From Phymatolithon calcareum (lineage: Eukaryota; Rhodophyta; Florideophyceae; Hapalidiales): a stretch of DNA of 64,000 bases. The notes under the pieces were generated by a model that saw only the letters and a program-made list of their open reading frames with translations, was not told where the DNA came from and did no database searches. The first letter of the stretch is position 1, and the number at the start of each line of letters is the position of its first letter. Location: NCBI GenBank assembly GCA_977006965.1, contig OZ345354.1, positions 2,604,001-2,668,000 on the forward strand, read 5' to 3'. A program made the position numbers and the translations under genes. Positions 11,401-21,881 of the stretch are shown here, piece by piece.

Positions 11401-11743
11401 GGAGGCTGGTGCTGGAACTTGGAAATTCCCATCCGATGCCCCGAAGAAAGTCGCAGCTGCACTCCCTGCGGACCAGAAAAAGAATAAGAAAGTCATGCCA
11501 TATGTGGCCATGCTTCGCAAGGATGTTGAAACGCGTGGCGCAGCAGCCCTCGACCGATCGCTCTCCTTCGACGAAATGCAGGTGCTTAACAATAATATTG
11601 CGTTTGTCGTGAGTCAGCTTGCTGTTTTCGCAATCTCCGCTGTTAAGATCGGTAGTGTCGAAGACGCAGCAGACCCTGCTTCGGTCCGCGATGCGGTTCC
11701 GGGTGCACCGGCTTTCCAATGTTTCACGAGTACTGCGGAATAA
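8474..11743 (+). CDS. Leucyl-tRNA synthetase, cytosolic (archaeal/eukaryotic type)
   Basis: This class I synthetase charges tRNA-Leu with leucine. From the chosen ATG (MSTTRRDLL) it has 1089 aa. The HIGH motif is HVGH (residues 54-57) after FPYPYCNGYL. The large inserted editing (CP1) domain follows, with LRPETMYGQTN and GTGVVTSVPSDAPDD. The KMSKS loop is KMSKSTGN near residue 710, and the anticodon-binding region follows. The long C-terminus and these motif variants fit the cytosolic form, not the bacterial/organellar LeuS. The frame stays open 80 codons upstream to 8234, but the extension has no conserved content and is not clearly a targeting peptide. A longer organellar isoform cannot be excluded. 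It is intronless and convergent with RAD23. Confidence 0.95.
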   Translation: MSTTRRDLLVRIQGESQQKWSAGKVFEEDASAADSGEEKFLVTFPYPYCNGYLHVGHAFTISKAEFIVGYKRLKGVKCLYPFGFHCTGMPIQACANKLKAEFETYGKPPVFPKDAPAPAPVAPAANSENSRARKGKAASKASTKKYQWEILRESNIPEERCLQFADPLAWLNYFPRENANDLIAFGLKSDWRRTFITTDVNPYYDSFIRWQFNKLRAHQKVQFGKRCAIYSPLDGQPCADHDRASGEQVQPQEYTLIKMKLLKFPETPGAEKIAGRNVFLPAATLRPETMYGQTNCWVLPTGEYIAFELKDGNVFIASRHSAQNMAYQDFFEEEGKINVLATFLGSDLIGLPVASPHAQYSEIYVLPLLTVSMAKGTGVVTSVPSDAPDDYRGIMDLKEKPAFRAKLGVKDEWIMNFEPIPIIGTPGFGDLAAKAVCERYNIKSQNNKEALESAKAEVYKAGFYSGIMLVGHMAGEKVEVAKAAIRAQMISEKMACVYFEPEKKVISRSGDECVAALCDQWYLEYGEPKWRAQVTECFDDMNLYAEETRKAFESVVDWLKSWACSRLFGLGSKLPWEKKWLIESLSDSTIYMAYYTVAHFLQGGLHNLNGTEVGPAGVKADDMTDAVWDYVMLGMGGPTAPDVSHISSETLQKMRNEFLYWYPVDLRVSGKDLIGNHLTFYLYNHAAIFGKEQWPKGIRVNGHVLLNAEKMSKSTGNFLTLRQAMEKFGADGVRFALADAGDTVEDANFSLKTADDAVLKLTVLVDFVEKGIAALSSMRSGPITEFADLVFAEQLKQHLGTADESYDKMIFREALKAGFFEITNDLGKYRESIGADKSASICNIHRDIFLQYVHYQLIMLAPVCPHTCEHLWGVARAALSEYAETPLPESVMHAKWPKADKPDKSIIDSSDYLNELLSRIRAFLAKSNKRRGNQNRSSAPPPARPNAITILVCKNPPAWQQVVSKVLGDMFDETAWEAGAGTWKFPSDAPKKVAAALPADQKKNKKVMPYVAMLRKDVETRGAAALDRSLSFDEMQVLNNNIAFVVSQLAVFAISAVKIGSVEDAADPASVRDAVPGAPAFQCFTSTAE

Positions 11744-12298
11744 CAGGAAAACTTACTGAGATAATGTATAATTAAACAGCGACTCGGTTAATTTGCCGAA
11801 CAAAAAGTCCAACCTTAAGGCTCATGTTTTTCCACTTCTTGGCAGGGTGCTGGGGAGCAATAGCCGCTTCATAGCTGAGGTCGCCATACACAACAAACTA
11901 GGTTTTAGTCGCTAGAACGGCACAGCGCTCAGCGCTTAAGGCCCAAGCACGGCGTAAGTATTTACAAATTGCAAACCATGTTGAGGTCACGGAATTGAAC
12001 TCGTGTACAGATTTCTACCGCAGGATAAACAGTTTCTGGATAACAAACAGGACAGAGACGGCAGAGTTGTGCCCCAATTCAACGAGATCAATAGCCACCC
12101 AAATGATGAAACGACACAAAGAAACTAATACCGCGACTGATATCGGTTTCCAAACACTGCACAGCATTCAAGGTGAAACCGGTGTACGCTTTTTGCAAGC
12201 ATGAGCGACATGTCTATTTCGAAAGAATCGATAAACACCTAAAGCGTTTGTCCCAGTACGTATGAAATACAGTAGTCTAACACAGATGAACCGTGACA
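11744..12298. other. Convergent intergenic spacer
   Basis: The 555 bp between the 3' ends of LeuRS and RAD23 should hold both 3' UTRs. A short frame at 11995-12204 has no recognisable content. I see no RNA gene. Confidence 0.6.
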
Positions 12299-13546
12299 TC
12301 AATTACCATCACCTGGTGGCCTTTCACTTGCGTTATTTCCACCACCTGACGGGTCACTACCAGGCGCATTCCCTCTTGCATCTTCCGCCTGCGCCGCGCG
12401 AATATCTTCCGCTTGGTTAAGCAAGTAATTCGCAGCAAGATTTTCATCACGATCGCATGCAAGCCACGCTTCCACGCAGTGAACCTGTTCCAATCCCATT
12501 GAGGAGCCAAGTTCTGTCAAACGACCAATAACCTGATTCTCTTCTTCAGTTACATATATCTGACCTGGACGAGGGCCACCTTCCCCACCAGCGCCAGCAC
12601 CTGCCATTGCCTGCGCGAGCTGCTCCATCACCTCATCACCGGCCTCAGTCCCTTCCTCAACAGGCTCATTGATGAGACGAAGGAATTCCGCGCGATTAGA
12701 ATTGATGAGATTCAGAAGGGCGGGATCCGTCTGCTCAAGCTGCGCCAGTAGCTGATGTATCACATCCGGATTCGCCTGGATGACACGACGCATGTTGTTA
12801 AACGGAGGAAAACTTCGCAAAAAGTCTAAGGTACCTGCTCGGGCGCCCCCTGACTCACCGCCTGCCCCTGCGTTCCGATCGAACATATTGAACGGCACTC
12901 CCCATGTCGGGGCGGCACGCGGACCAGCAGCCGCGGGTGGCGTGCCTGTCGTTGCAGCGGGAGTACTAGCGACAGGAGGCTCCTGTGCAGTTTCCGGAAT
13001 GCCATTGAACAGATAGTCAACGGCACGATCGGGATTGTTGAAAGCCGCTCGCAACGCACGCTTGACTTGCGCTTCAGGGAATCCCATGTCGCAAATTTGC
13101 CTAACTGAAGCCTCATATTGAGCGCCAGTGACGAGTGAGGGAGAGGCAGGCGAAGGATTAGATGCGGCAGATGAGGAGGTTTCTGCAGCGGTGGCGGCGG
13201 GAGTAGTGGTAGTTGGAGTGGACGAGACTGCTTCTGCCGGTTTTGACACACTTGCGGTCGGGTTCTCAGAGGAGGAAGCGGCAGCGGTGGTGGTGGTGGT
13301 GGTGTCGGGTTTGGTTTTGGCCTTCTTCGGCGGCATGACAACTATAAAGCCGGTGCCCGTGATGCCGGAATCGGCGAGAGTCTTCGCATTGTCGAGGATT
13401 TTACCCTTGTAAATTAGACGATAGCCTGAATAATCATCCTCGTTTTGTTTCTTCACGACGCGCTTTTTCAAATCGAGCACAGTCTCCGACGGCTCCCCGT
13501 CAAGCTCGAACTTCTCCCCCTTGAGAGTTCGGAACGCTATCTTCAT
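12299..13546 (-). CDS. RAD23: RAD23 ubiquitin receptor / nucleotide excision repair factor
   Basis: RAD23 shuttles ubiquitinated proteins to the proteasome and stabilises XPC/Rad4 in DNA repair. The 415-aa product has the canonical order. First is an N-terminal ubiquitin-like domain (MKIAFRTLKGEKFEL to about residue 75). A Thr/Ala/Ser linker follows, then UBA1 (VRQICDMGFPEAQVKRALRA). The XPC-binding domain has LDFLRSFPPFNNMRRVIQAN and LLAQLEQTDPALLNLINSN. UBA2 comes last (CVEAWLACDRDENLAANYLL). The start is the Met that opens the ubiquitin-like fold; the frame continues 36 codons upstream with no conserved sequence. One oddity: UBA2 begins IGRLTELGSSMGLEQVHCVEA, where most family members have a single short GF-type loop. 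The C-terminal tail is Gly/Asn-rich. It is intronless. Confidence 0.95.
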   Translation of the reverse strand: MKIAFRTLKGEKFELDGEPSETVLDLKKRVVKKQNEDDYSGYRLIYKGKILDNAKTLADSGITGTGFIVVMPPKKAKTKPDTTTTTTAAASSSENPTASVSKPAEAVSSTPTTTTPAATAAETSSSAASNPSPASPSLVTGAQYEASVRQICDMGFPEAQVKRALRAAFNNPDRAVDYLFNGIPETAQEPPVASTPAATTGTPPAAAGPRAAPTWGVPFNMFDRNAGAGGESGGARAGTLDFLRSFPPFNNMRRVIQANPDVIHQLLAQLEQTDPALLNLINSNRAEFLRLINEPVEEGTEAGDEVMEQLAQAMAGAGAGGEGGPRPGQIYVTEEENQVIGRLTELGSSMGLEQVHCVEAWLACDRDENLAANYLLNQAEDIRAAQAEDARGNAPGSDPSGGGNNASERPPGDGN

Positions 13547-14588
13547 GGCAAACAGGACAGTACAAGGGGATGTGAATTTTTCTTTGCGGCGGCAGGAGGC
13601 GGAGGGGAAGAGGTTGTCCGCGCATGGAAGGGGAGCCGGCGAATCGAAGTGCAACTAATTTTAGGCTTAGACGATCGAATACTGCACTACCCTCCAGCAA
13701 GACAGTGCAGTAGATAAAAATCGTTTCTTTGATGCTCACGCTCCAAGTCATACATTGTGCGCTGTGCAATACAATGCATATTGCGCGTGTATGATCATAG
13801 TTTCAGAAGTGATTCAAGTACGAAATATTATTAAATAAATTTTCGTACTGGGCCTGAACGTTATCTGAATTTGATTGAGATCTAAATCTGAACGTAGAAA
13901 ATCAATCGTTCAGGTCAGAGCAGGGGATCCGCTGGTCGGAGTCATGGCAGCCTGCACATGTTTATCAAAATTCTGCATGGCGTGGAAAAGAACTCCGAGA
14001 CATTTTTTTAAAAAAGGGTCTGGGCAACACCCACCAGGTTGTTGGAATTTGAATCACTGATCAACAGACTCAACGACATTGATGGCACTACGGTACATGG
14101 TATTGCTCGACCTACACCACGTTTTGCAAAGACATACAAGTACAGTATAGTTGATTTATTCTCAGTGCTGCAGACTGAAGGTTTCAGATCGCAGTTCCTG
14201 AAACAATTGGTTGGTTAGTTTGTCATTTACATCCCGGAGGTTAACTGTTCTATTGTATACAGTTTTTTTGCGAAATAGCAATGTTTTGCGTACGGATCGT
14301 TCGTTCGATCGTTCGATCGTTCGATCGTTCGATCGTTCGATCGTTCAGCTCGAACTCACGTTCTAAGCCCCCTGGTATCTGCATGCCACTGTTGGCAAAC
14401 ATGTCTAATGCATAACATTCGCAACATAAGTTCCGGTGACTTTTAGTTTTGCGGAAAAGATTTTATTTTATTAGATTCAGATCACCGTCATGATCATACC
14501 ACCGAAAAAATTCAGGTCCACCTTCTCCGCAATAGCACTTCTCACTCACCTACTGTAGACTGACTGACTATGCGCCATGCAGCGTTAG
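13547..14588. other. Divergent intergenic region upstream of RAD23 and exportin-4
   Basis: About 1 kb separates the two start codons, so both promoters are probably here. It holds an octamer microsatellite (separate entry) and AT-rich runs near 13820-13860. No gene is seen. Confidence 0.55.
14295..14346. repeat. Octamer microsatellite (GATCGTTC)n
   Basis: Five perfect tandem copies of GATCGTTC occupy 14307-14346, preceded by one more copy at 14295-14302 and a GTTC partial unit. Each unit junction creates the self-complementary hexamer CGATCG, so the array can fold on itself. It lies about 250 bp upstream of the exportin-4 start codon. Confidence 0.9.
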
Positions 14589-17500
14589 ATGCGAAGAATA
14601 GTCGACTGGATGACTCGCGTTAACTCTTCTTTCGTGTCAGCCTTCGAGCAAATATGTCAAGATGCCCAAGTACCTGCAACTCGCGCTGCGGCAGAGAGAT
14701 CTCTCGAACACTTTCGCCACAGCGATGATGCCATATCAACGGCCATTGGTGTTATTGAATCGTCGTCATCAAGCATTGCGCGTTTTCATGCAGCAGCCGT
14801 CCTGCGCGAAGCTGCTCTCAGTCGCTGGAACTTGTTATCCCACGAGCAGCGATACGGTCCGGGTTCATTGCGAGTTTGGGCCGTGACTGTTGTGGCGAAT
14901 AACACAACTATGATACCGTTTGAGAGAAAATCTTTACTCGCCGCAGCCGCTGCTTTCTTCAGAAGAGCTTATGTCGAAGAAACTGTCCAATCTCAGCAAA
15001 GCTTTTTACAATTGCTAAAGGATGTTGCCTCAAATCGCGATTCTCCGACAAATTCAGTTATTGCCGCGCTGGAGTTGCTCGATATTCTGGCTGAAGAGTT
15101 TTTGACTCCAAAATCACTCAAGGGGGTAGAAATCGAAATCATGGCTCGTGCTCGTCCCAAATTTCTAAGGGGTCATGGTCACGTGGTTACTATTTTTCGT
15201 GCCGCTTTGGATTCTCTTCAAACAACGCTCGCCATAACGTCAGAACTCGATCCTGCTACTCTCGAGAGTAGATGCATTCCTGCTTTGGATGTGGTGGCGC
15301 GCATTCTGACACTTTCCCTCACAAAAACAAATTTTCAAGGACCTGAACCCGCAGGCGATGCAAACGGACAATCTGTGGATACTGAGCCCTCGCCTGTTCT
15401 TCGTTTAGATGCATCGTGGGCCCCACTAGTGTCTCAAGTATTGGAAGCCGTCCAAATCGCTTTCAGACTCATTGATGTTTCCAAGCGCTACTCGCAGCTT
15501 TCAGAAGAAGCCAGACTTCCCAACTCTGCAACTCAAGTTGTACTGGCTGTATGTTCTATCAGTAGGTCGAGTTTTTCATCCCCCGATTTTGCTTCTTCAG
15601 TATTACGCTGCATTTTGTCGAGCATTGAGAGCCAGCAGTGGATATCTTCCGTCGATACATCGGAGCGCATGGCATATGCTGAAGTCTGGCGGCAAATTTC
15701 GTCCTCACATGGACTTCAGGGATTAGCAATGTTTGGCAAGGAGATTTTTAAGTCGTTCGCTAATAACACATACAAAGAACTGCGTCGTAATGCGGATTTG
15801 CTTTTAACTGCAAGCCAAGATGATATTTTGGGAATTATGGACGGTACCGATCTTCTTCTGGAGACGTGGGCGAGCTTCGTCTACGACGCAAGAAATGGCG
15901 GACATGAAGTCCGACAGGTCCTCGAGCCTCTTGTGGGCAAGGTGTTTGTCGAGTATGTCCACATGTCAGTGAAAAGCACTCGCATTGAAAAGCTCCCTTC
16001 GCACACAGTCATGTCTGGATTGGTAGAAGATCTTGAGGAAGAGGATATGGGCTTTGACGATACATCTGCAGAAGAAAGCCGAATGACAGCAGCAGCTTCT
16101 TTAGCAAGATTTTCTTTGCCAGACGCAACGGCTGTCCTGGTGAACTGTCTTGAGAATCGCTGCGAGAAAGCCTTTTTTGGTTTTAGCTCATCGAAAATTG
16201 GCGATGTCACGGTTTCTCATTTTGTACAAGAGGATGTGTATTTCTTGATCGATTTGACGGCAGCTGTGCTGGCCGATTCATGTACTGGGGAAATACCTTC
16301 TGTCCCGGAGGGCATTCGGGAGCTCATGTTATCGAACGGACTAGAGATCAGCAACCGTTGCGGCCACGCCCTCTTTTCCTCGCTTTTACGTGCGTCGGCG
16401 GCGGAGACTAGGATGCTGGAAGGGAAAGGCGTTCACAGTGATGAGGCCTCTCCCCGAATCGGGCGTGCGTTTCTCGAAGCATTGGAAAGAATAGCTCGAA
16501 CGTATCTAGTCCCAACGGAGAATCGGGAAGACGCCTTTACCGTGGTAGGCGGGGAGGGCTTTGCCGCTCAAGCGAGAGAATATTCGCTGTCGAAAGCCAT
16601 GGAAGCAGTCAAACTTCGCTTCTTTGAACCAGAGATATCGCACGCAGCTTCATCTCTTTTGCAAACTTTGTCCCATGGCGCGAAAAACTATTCTGATGTG
16701 CAGGGGTCTGGCGTATGGCAGGAGCTCTTGAATTACAAGATTGATTTCTATCAAAGGATTCCGCCTTCGTCCGTGGAAGGTATTGCAATTGCTCTCACAA
16801 CGGTTCTCGGAGATGCTGTGGCAGATCATCTTGTCATTCCGGCGTCCAGATCCTTGCCATCCTTAATGGTACCCTTGAATGTAATACCAGACGCCGCAGA
16901 AAGATGTATTGCATCCATAAATCTACTGAAAGGGGTTGCACGTTGCCAGAACGTTGGTCCCATGTCGTTGCGTGCATTGGCGGATTCTGTGGCTTTTGAC
17001 GGAAGTGTGGCCCGTTGCGCAATATTCTTTCAGCCGGGGCGATACGATGTTATTCGAAGCGCCATTTTGCTGGCCGACGATATGCTCTGCGGACGATTAG
17101 CACTGCTATCTGATCAAGATGGACAAAAGCTTCTCGCAAATTCAATGTACCTTGTCAATGAGCACACTACGAGCATTGTGAAGCATGGAGGGCACATGGA
17201 GCAGGATGAGGCAGTCCTTGGAATAGAACGAATTCTTCAACTCTTGCAACACATTCTTGACGAAAGACCTTCTGCGGCCTTGTCCGAGTATCTGTTTCAA
17301 GGCCTCTCTTCGTTATTGCCATGCATGAATGAATCGTTTCTAGACTATCCAATGGTCAGGAAGAGTTACTTTGAATTCATTACAAATCTTGTATCGCTGT
17401 ATCCACGGCCGGTGCTATCTCTTCCTCTTGACCTACGCCACAAAATAGTCCAGTCGTTGAAAATGGAACTGGTCAGCCGAGATTCAAGTGCGGAACGAAG

Positions 17501-17975
17501 AAGTTTGGAAGCTGTTGGGGCGCTCGCAAAGGAGCTTGCTGTGAACGAAATCCGACACGATCATGTTTCCCATCTAGAAACAGAACTTGTGGGCATGTTC
17601 GAGTCCATCTTATCCAGCTTAGCTCACGGATCTGCCTTCACAAACAATCTAGGTGCGGCAAGTGAAACGATTTTGCCTCTTATTTTCTTCAAAGGACCTG
17701 GATTCCAGCAGCATTTCGAAGCTGTTGGGAATAAATTGATCGCCGAAGGCGGGAATCAGTCTGCGATGGCAGAGATTCTGAACAAGCTGCGAGAGCGCGC
17801 AACAGCAGCCAGTGTCTGGTATGGATTCCATAACCAGCCCATACCGCAGGACCGTACTCGACCTCCAGTCCTAATGCGGCGCTTGGCAAGTAAGGACTTC
17901 AAGGAAGCCGTATTGGAATTTTCTGTGCGTAGTAGAGACGTCTTGTTACACGCTGCGACACAAACAGCTGGATAG
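14589..17975 (+). CDS. XPO4: Exportin-4-like nuclear export receptor
   Basis: This 1128-aa protein is nearly the length of human exportin-4 (about 1150 aa). Exportin-4 is a HEAT-repeat karyopherin that exports cargoes such as eIF5A and Smad3 with RanGTP. The N-terminus has FEQICQDAQVPATRAAAERSLEHFR and FHAAAVLREAALSRWNLL, matching the first HEAT repeats and the AV.(V)REA..R.W signature of XPO4/XPO7-type exportins. The rest is helical and Leu-rich without catalytic motifs. A stop (TAG, 14586-14588) lies directly before the chosen ATG; a second Met at codon 8 (14610) is equally possible. The exportin family is fairly sure; choosing XPO4 over XPO7/RanBP17 is an inference from the N-terminus and length. 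No intron is seen. The gene is convergent with CNOT4, with 166 bp between stops. Confidence 0.75.
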   Translation: MRRIVDWMTRVNSSFVSAFEQICQDAQVPATRAAAERSLEHFRHSDDAISTAIGVIESSSSSIARFHAAAVLREAALSRWNLLSHEQRYGPGSLRVWAVTVVANNTTMIPFERKSLLAAAAAFFRRAYVEETVQSQQSFLQLLKDVASNRDSPTNSVIAALELLDILAEEFLTPKSLKGVEIEIMARARPKFLRGHGHVVTIFRAALDSLQTTLAITSELDPATLESRCIPALDVVARILTLSLTKTNFQGPEPAGDANGQSVDTEPSPVLRLDASWAPLVSQVLEAVQIAFRLIDVSKRYSQLSEEARLPNSATQVVLAVCSISRSSFSSPDFASSVLRCILSSIESQQWISSVDTSERMAYAEVWRQISSSHGLQGLAMFGKEIFKSFANNTYKELRRNADLLLTASQDDILGIMDGTDLLLETWASFVYDARNGGHEVRQVLEPLVGKVFVEYVHMSVKSTRIEKLPSHTVMSGLVEDLEEEDMGFDDTSAEESRMTAAASLARFSLPDATAVLVNCLENRCEKAFFGFSSSKIGDVTVSHFVQEDVYFLIDLTAAVLADSCTGEIPSVPEGIRELMLSNGLEISNRCGHALFSSLLRASAAETRMLEGKGVHSDEASPRIGRAFLEALERIARTYLVPTENREDAFTVVGGEGFAAQAREYSLSKAMEAVKLRFFEPEISHAASSLLQTLSHGAKNYSDVQGSGVWQELLNYKIDFYQRIPPSSVEGIAIALTTVLGDAVADHLVIPASRSLPSLMVPLNVIPDAAERCIASINLLKGVARCQNVGPMSLRALADSVAFDGSVARCAIFFQPGRYDVIRSAILLADDMLCGRLALLSDQDGQKLLANSMYLVNEHTTSIVKHGGHMEQDEAVLGIERILQLLQHILDERPSAALSEYLFQGLSSLLPCMNESFLDYPMVRKSYFEFITNLVSLYPRPVLSLPLDLRHKIVQSLKMELVSRDSSAERRSLEAVGALAKELAVNEIRHDHVSHLETELVGMFESILSSLAHGSAFTNNLGAASETILPLIFFKGPGFQQHFEAVGNKLIAEGGNQSAMAEILNKLRERATAASVWYGFHNQPIPQDRTRPPVLMRRLASKDFKEAVLEFSVRSRDVLLHAATQTAG

Positions 17976-18141
17976 GCTACAGTTATGTTTAGCACCTTCT
18001 ACAGCTGTTTCACGTACTGTTGTAGATCTATCGACGGCAAAAACTACTCCTAAACAAACACAGGCACCTTCAGCATAAGAGAATAACGACGCTGATCTCC
18101 ATTTAGAAATATCAACTTCAGGATGACACACTGTTCCTGCC

Positions 18142-21100
18142 CTAGATACGGATATTGTCATAGCTTCGTATCCTTCTTTGCAGCTCGACAAGTCGGCTTT
18201 GCAGTTGCGCTTCTCGGGCTCGCGCAGCTTTAACCTCTCTTTCAAGCTCGGACACTGACATGAAATGACCGGGATCATCAGCTGCTCCTGACGTCTGCCG
18301 ATCATGTAGACTGACGACCATGTCCCTCCTTTCTGTCGTCGATTCGATTGATGGAGCTACGACAGGCAAAGCTGGTAGCGGAGTTTCCTGCGGTGGGGGA
18401 ATAAATGAACTCTTTGGCGAAGCATTGGATAGCTTTGCAGCCTCAGACTTGGCAAACGCCATGCGCCGCTCAGCTGCCTCACGACGTTCCGCGGCCTCTC
18501 TCTTTTGCCTAGCCTTTTTGTCCCGCTTTCGCTGCGCCCTGCTTCGCTTCCGATCCTCTTCAACACTTTCCACACTCGAACTGATTCCTTCTTCTCCATT
18601 TGCGGAACTGCTTTCGTACCCACCATTCTCTGCAGTTGCAGCCACGCCTGTCGTGGTCGATAGCGAGGCTTCGTCCACTGCAGTTTCCGGCGGTATACCA
18701 GACGTGGCTTCCCTAAAACCCGGGGGAAGAGAGGGTACTGCTTCAGATGCGCGTACAATTCCAGAGGAAATAGCTTTCTCGGCATTTACGGCGTTCGGGA
18801 CAATAACCGCGGGCATCAATTGTGCTTCATCTGATGCGCCTTTCTTCGCGGAAGATGACTCTGAATTATGCTGAACGCTATGCCCGCTTCTGGAATCAAT
18901 CACAGGCATCGGAGGCAAGGATTCAGGTGCCCATTGCGCATGATTAAAAATTGATGCAAGCTTCTCTGCTGTGCTGAGCTGAGCAAAAGATGACGCAGAA
19001 GGATCACGATTTGAAGAATTCGATCTCGTGTCCTGAGATTGAGTCGGTATCCGACTATGACCTTCCGACTGCAACGAATGAAACCCACCACCAAGAACAC
19101 TAGGTACCGGTGCTTGCGGTACTTGCGGTGCAGCGGGAACTTGACGTTCTGCAAAATCAAATCGAGAATGTTGCTGCTGCGGGCGACCAGTTCTGTGAGC
19201 AGACGGTATTGAAGGGAATATACCACCGCCAATAACACTTGATCTATATTGAGGAACTTTTGCTGGTGCCGCTACGGGCGCCGTTGGAATCTCTTTTGAT
19301 GACTCAGAACTTTCCCTCGCAAACCCAAATCGCGAGTTACTACGCTTTGAATAAGGAATGTCCACAGGAGCTGTGTGTTTGGGCAGAATACCATCCCCGA
19401 ACCGCCCGCTTCCAATCAAATGAGGCTGCAAGCCGTAACCCCCAACGTTGAGGCTTCCAACATTTGAAAAACCCATCGAAGGAAGAGGCCCGCGGCTAGA
19501 ACTGGCAGCACTCGTCCTATTTCCAAACATGGCTGTGCCAATTGGCGCTGGAGTCTTCGCAGAGAGAGAGCCGATTCCACGTTGGTTCGGATTTGTCGGT
19601 ACATGGTGGATCTCGCAACCGACTCCAGTTTCCAGCGTTAGCTTTGCAAGAACATTCTCGATATTCCGCGGTTGCTCTTGTGGTGCTGTTCTCGGGGGTG
19701 CACCTACAGCAGTTTGGGGGACAGCCCGAGTTCGTGCTCTATCCTGCGATGTCACCACCTGGTCAGCAGAAGCCTCCTGCGACCAGGCCACAGCGATAGA
19801 AGAGTTCAAGGGGTTCATGACTGGATTTAGCAGGCGCTTGCTCATTCCACCTGGAATGCCAAATCCCGGAGGAGGCGCATTTTGGGATGAAGTCTTCAAC
19901 GCAGAAGCTTCGCTGTCCGAGTGGTGAATGTGCACGTTTCCCCGGCCTTGCCCAGGTCTCGCCATGGGTTCTTCAAATCCGGGTGGTCGAGCAGGAACGC
20001 TTCCATCAATTTTTGGAGATAATCGTTCGAATCCTGGAGGGCGGGAGTGCTCTTTCTCAACTAAAGAGACACGCTTCGGGGACAATAACTGTCGTCCCGA
20101 CTGGGATGCAGAAGGCAATACATTAGGTCGCCCATCATCAACAGAGGCCAAAGGTCGTGACGGAGACCGCGAGGCTGATCGCCCTGTCTGTGTTGAACCC
20201 CAGCCTGCAGTGGAAGGAAGCTGGGCGCTGGTTGCAGCAGAAGAGGAACCTAGGTTCGAAGTGCTTCGAGTAGGAGACCTCGAGCTCTGCATCACGCGGC
20301 GCCGAGCTTCGGGAGATTCTGGCGGTGAGCGCCGGGTTTGCAGCGCAGGTCGTCGAATTCCGGGCTGAGTCGATGCAGCAGATGGCAAAGGAACGCGAGC
20401 GGAAGTGCCATTGGCAGTGGGCTGCGGCCTAGGCCTTGAAGGAATAGGAGCCGCAGAGCGAGGCACCTGAATACTAGGTCTGCGAAACTCGTTGTGGAAA
20501 AGATGGGCCGGTGGAGGTGGACCGAGTTGCCGACTGAGCACTTCTTCTCTAGATAGAACGTCCTCAGAATGGCACAGCTCGTGATAGTACATACAATCTG
20601 AATTGCCACAGTGATGTTGAATTCCCACTGTGACACAAATTAACCGTGCGAGATACCACATAACCATGCGCGTCACCATAAACGAAAGAGTTAGTGTCAA
20701 CGTCCAAAAAAGATGAGCGGAATGAACCTTAACAACGAAAACAAACGTACTTTCACTTATACCACTACGAACAAAGACATCACAGTACTTTGTGGTGGCG
20801 ATGGCGCATCGTATTTCTCGTCCATCAAATACAGCATTACTCATCGCACGAACAGCCGAAGTAGCGTCGGAATCGCGGGAGTACTGAATATACGCTGAGA
20901 TACTGGGACCTCCAGGTGCATCAGCGTTATATGGATGAGAACGATTGACGAGAATGCGAAGAAGTCTCCCAAATTTGCCAAACATATCGCTTCGTCGCAA
21001 CATCTCCTCGCGCGCCAGTGTCAAACTGAGCCCAATGACATAGACAAGGTTACGCTGAACCATGCGAACATGTTTCAAATTTGTCTTTGCTTTCTGCTGG

Positions 21101-21509
21101 GAAACGGCAACCGCACGTGCACGTTCGCGTTCGATCTCCTCCAATTTTTCGCGACGCTCGCGCTCCTTCTTCGCCGTCGCGCGCTCCTTGGCCTCTTTGG
21201 CGGCGAGTTCGGGGTTTACTTCCGAGAACTTGAAATTGGTCTCTTCGTACGGCGTCCGGCAGGCCGGACACTTGCCGTTGAGCTGCTCTCGAATATGGTG
21301 CAGACACCAAAGACATACCTACGAGTACAACGCGCGCGAATAGATTAGAAAGTTAGTCAACCATGCGAGATAGAACACGCATAGGCGGCAAGTAAAAAAC
21401 GGCGAAAACGCACCTGGTAACCACATTGACAGGCCTTAACGGCGCGGTCGGTAGCGTCAAGTTCTTCTAGACACAGCGGACAAGATGGAACCTCCTCTTC
21501 GTCGTCCAT
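18142..21509 (-). CDS. CNOT4: CNOT4/NOT4: RING E3 ligase with RRM, CCR4-NOT associated
   Basis: NOT4 is a ubiquitin ligase acting in mRNA decay and cotranslational quality control. Exon 1 (21414-21509) encodes a RING start with SCPLCLEEL and CQCGYQ. The intron at 21319-21413 (95 bp, GTGCGT..CGTAG, phase 0) leads to exon 2 with VCLWCLHHIREQLNGKCPACR, completing the C4C4 RING found only in NOT4. Then come a charged helix, the family signature VQRNLVYVIGLS, an RRM and TTKYC before a CCCH zinc finger ending CGNSDCMYYHEL. The zinc finger is interrupted by a second intron ending at 20628 (entry below). The remaining ~800 residues are low-complexity Pro/Ser/Gly-rich with PPGFG-type repeats. A Lys/Arg/Glu coiled coil (RAQRKRDKKARQKREAAER) and a C-terminal heptad helix follow. 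The domain order makes the call firm; the second splice donor is uncertain. Confidence 0.9.
20628..20768 (-). other. Inferred in-frame intron inside the CNOT4 zinc finger
   Basis: Between TTKYC and CGNSDCMYYHEL the open frame holds ~45 extra, strongly hydrophobic residues (LFWTLTLTLSFMVTRMVMW) that would split a CCCH finger. The acceptor TTTGTGTCACAG at 20628 is clear and in phase 1. Phase-1 donors include GTAGTG (intron 20628-20768, 141 nt) and GTATAAGT (20628-20762, 135 nt). The length is a multiple of three and contains no stop, so retention would still be translatable. Confidence 0.7.
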
Positions 21510-21881
21510 GGCACGGGCGGTGACAGCGACGGATCTGGGTTCGATAAAAGCGGCGAGCGCCGAAAAAGCAGAAGTCGTGGCCTACTGTCGTTGGGAGGCG
21601 AGCGCGAGAGGGGTTGGCGCTTACCATACATCTATGTCTCGTCGCATGACAGTGTAATGCCAACCGTCCTCTCAACCAATTATTCCGATTTTATTATGCC
21701 TTCGCAACACAGACCCTAAATCAAACAGAAAGGGCAGCCAGACATGCCAAAGGCTAATAATCGACTTCTCGCCAGTAAACGTCTCCGCCGATTGCCGGGC
21801 AATGCCTTTCAGCGCAACCTGCAGTACACTAAGCTCCCCGCGCCAATTCCAAAGCTTGCCTGCATGGAGCTGCGCCCCAAC

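Noticed and set aside
13547-13654. 36-codon N-terminal extension of RAD23
   Set aside because: The ubiquitin-like fold begins at MKIAFRTLKG; nothing conserved precedes it.
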